A stretch of DNA of 64,000 nucleotides, taken from assembly GCA_035696165.1 (NCBI GenBank), contig DASRQX010000354.1:26366-90365 (forward strand), in the 5' to 3' direction. Origin of the DNA: Palsa-883 sp035696165. GTDB taxonomy: Bacteria; Pseudomonadota; Alphaproteobacteria; Acetobacterales; Acetobacteraceae. The position numbers were made by a program, and so were the translations under genes. The notes under the pieces are model-generated. The model ran no database searches and had not been told where the DNA came from. It worked only from the letters and a program-made list of their open reading frames with translations. Numbering within the stretch: the first letter of the stretch is position 1; every line of letters starts with the position of its first letter. Shown here in pieces: positions 63,540-64,000 of this stretch.

Positions 63540-63644
63540 TCAGGAACTGCTGGATCCCCTGGCGTCGATCAGAACTGCGGTGACGTTATGGTCGCGTAGT
63601 GCGGCGATAATCTCGGGACCACCCGCCGCAAAGGTATCCCTCCG
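63540..63644 (-). pseudogene. C-terminal fragment of an unidentified protein
   Basis: A minus-strand frame reads DTFAAGGPEIIAALRDHNVT and AVLIDARGSSSS and ends at TGA 63540-63542. A TAA (63645-63647) interrupts it just where the IS66 element appears to begin. It looks like the tail of a gene cut by the insertion. The family is not recognised. Confidence 0.5.
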
Positions 63645-63734
63645 TTAGAGGCCGCCTAGGAATCTGCGCTTGATTTGAGGGAAAGTGTGGCACTGCGGTG
63701 CGGAGGTTGGTGAGAAGTGTCCACAAGTTCGGTT

Positions 63735-64000
63735 ATGGACACAAGTTTGAGTGTGAAGCGGCGGTATCGGTGTTGGCCGGAGGCGCTCAAGCGCGAGATT
63801 GTGGCGGCATCGTTTGCACCGGGAGCGTCGGTGTCGATCGTGGCGCGACAATACGATGTGAACAGCAATCAGGTGTTCGCGTGGCGTAGACTCTATGGCG
63901 ATGCGAGCGTCGCAACGCCTGGGCCGCAGCTGGTGCCGATCATGGTGACACCGGATCAATCGGTTGAGGGTCCGGCGGGCGCTTCATCCGACGTCATCGA
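63735..64000 (+). mobile_element. tnpA: IS66-family TnpA, partial at right edge
   Basis: From ATG 63735 the frame is open to the end of the window (88 codons). It reads VKRRYRCWPEALKREIVAAS, FAPGASVSIVARQYDVNSNQ, VFAWRRLYGDAS, the helix-turn-helix accessory protein of IS66 elements. TnpB and the DDE transposase should follow outside the window. The left end probably lies near 63640-63660. Confidence 0.85.

Noticed and set aside
1..64000. tRNA, rRNA or riboswitch genes
   Set aside because: No cloverleaf arms with TTCGA loops in intergenic space and no conserved riboswitch core were found by eye; a covariance-model scan was not possible.

Overview
The window is GC-rich and densely coded. Most uptake systems use Tat-type or Sec-type secreted binding proteins with ABC permeases. 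Catabolic enzymes are numerous, and IS66, IS256, IS21-like and IS1595-like debris is present. Together with the dnaQ-coaE-aroE block, this suggests an alphaproteobacterium, most likely of the Acetobacteraceae (Rhodospirillales). That placement is inferred from gene content and composition; no rRNA or tRNA gene was seen.

Layout. (1) 0.2-6.5 kb: a gentisate 1,2-dioxygenase overlapped by a DUF1272 protein, a convergent OYE/FAD demethylase-type oxidoreductase, a MATE exporter and a phytanoyl-CoA-dioxygenase-type enzyme ending at a perfect 26-bp hairpin. (2) 6.7-20.3 kb: a long co-directional catabolic block. It holds an NtaA-type FMN monooxygenase, a four-gene polyamine/opine-type ABC importer, a GSA-aminomutase-like PLP enzyme, a Liv-type binding protein, a SelA-like PLP enzyme fused to a C-terminal beta-rich domain, the two halves of D-glutamate cyclase (DUF1445 and DUF4392) as separate genes, and a CoxL/XdhB-type molybdenum hydroxylase large subunit without its partner subunits. 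(3) 20.4-26.1 kb: a decayed sulfotransferase, an ATP-grasp ligase, an OmpR/EnvZ-type two-component system with a divergent secreted small protein and a plausible operator, then a decayed receiver-like region. (4) 26.1-28.2 kb: the housekeeping block dnaQ-coaE-aroE.

(5) 28.4-33.9 kb: an Ugp-type ABC importer with two tandem paralogous binding proteins and a hairpin between the binding-protein and permease genes. (6) 34.0-44.2 kb: a cyclic-nucleotide-binding pseudogene with an amber codon, a split ComDE-like TPP decarboxylase, tcuAB-like tricarballylate dehydrogenase genes, a D-2-hydroxyacid dehydrogenase, a CaiB-type CoA transferase, a second orphan molybdenum hydroxylase subunit followed immediately by a MoaD-like protein ending in Gly-Gly, and an MDR oxidoreductase. 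This looks like uptake and degradation of organic acids.

(7) 44.2-49.4 kb: an island of plasmid-like small-gene remnants, a three-gene cassette (DUF6880-like, unknown, DUF2786) and transposase debris. (8) 49.5-59.2 kb: an acid-handling and efflux block with FUSC/AaeB-type exporter, DUF1656/AaeX, HlyD adaptor, an oxalate-decarboxylase-like bicupin with a substituted metal ligand, and an RND pump with adaptor but no outer-membrane factor. (9) 59.3-64.0 kb: IS21-like remnants, an MFS carboxylate-type transporter, a TPR plus two-DTG aspartyl-protease-like lipoprotein, and an IS66 element that runs off the right edge.

The best candidates for undescribed biology are the 6.7-20.3 kb block, the orphan molybdenum hydroxylase with a MoaD-like carrier, and the three-gene cassette at 44.6-48.6 kb. 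All functional roles are read from family motifs and context, not from database searches.
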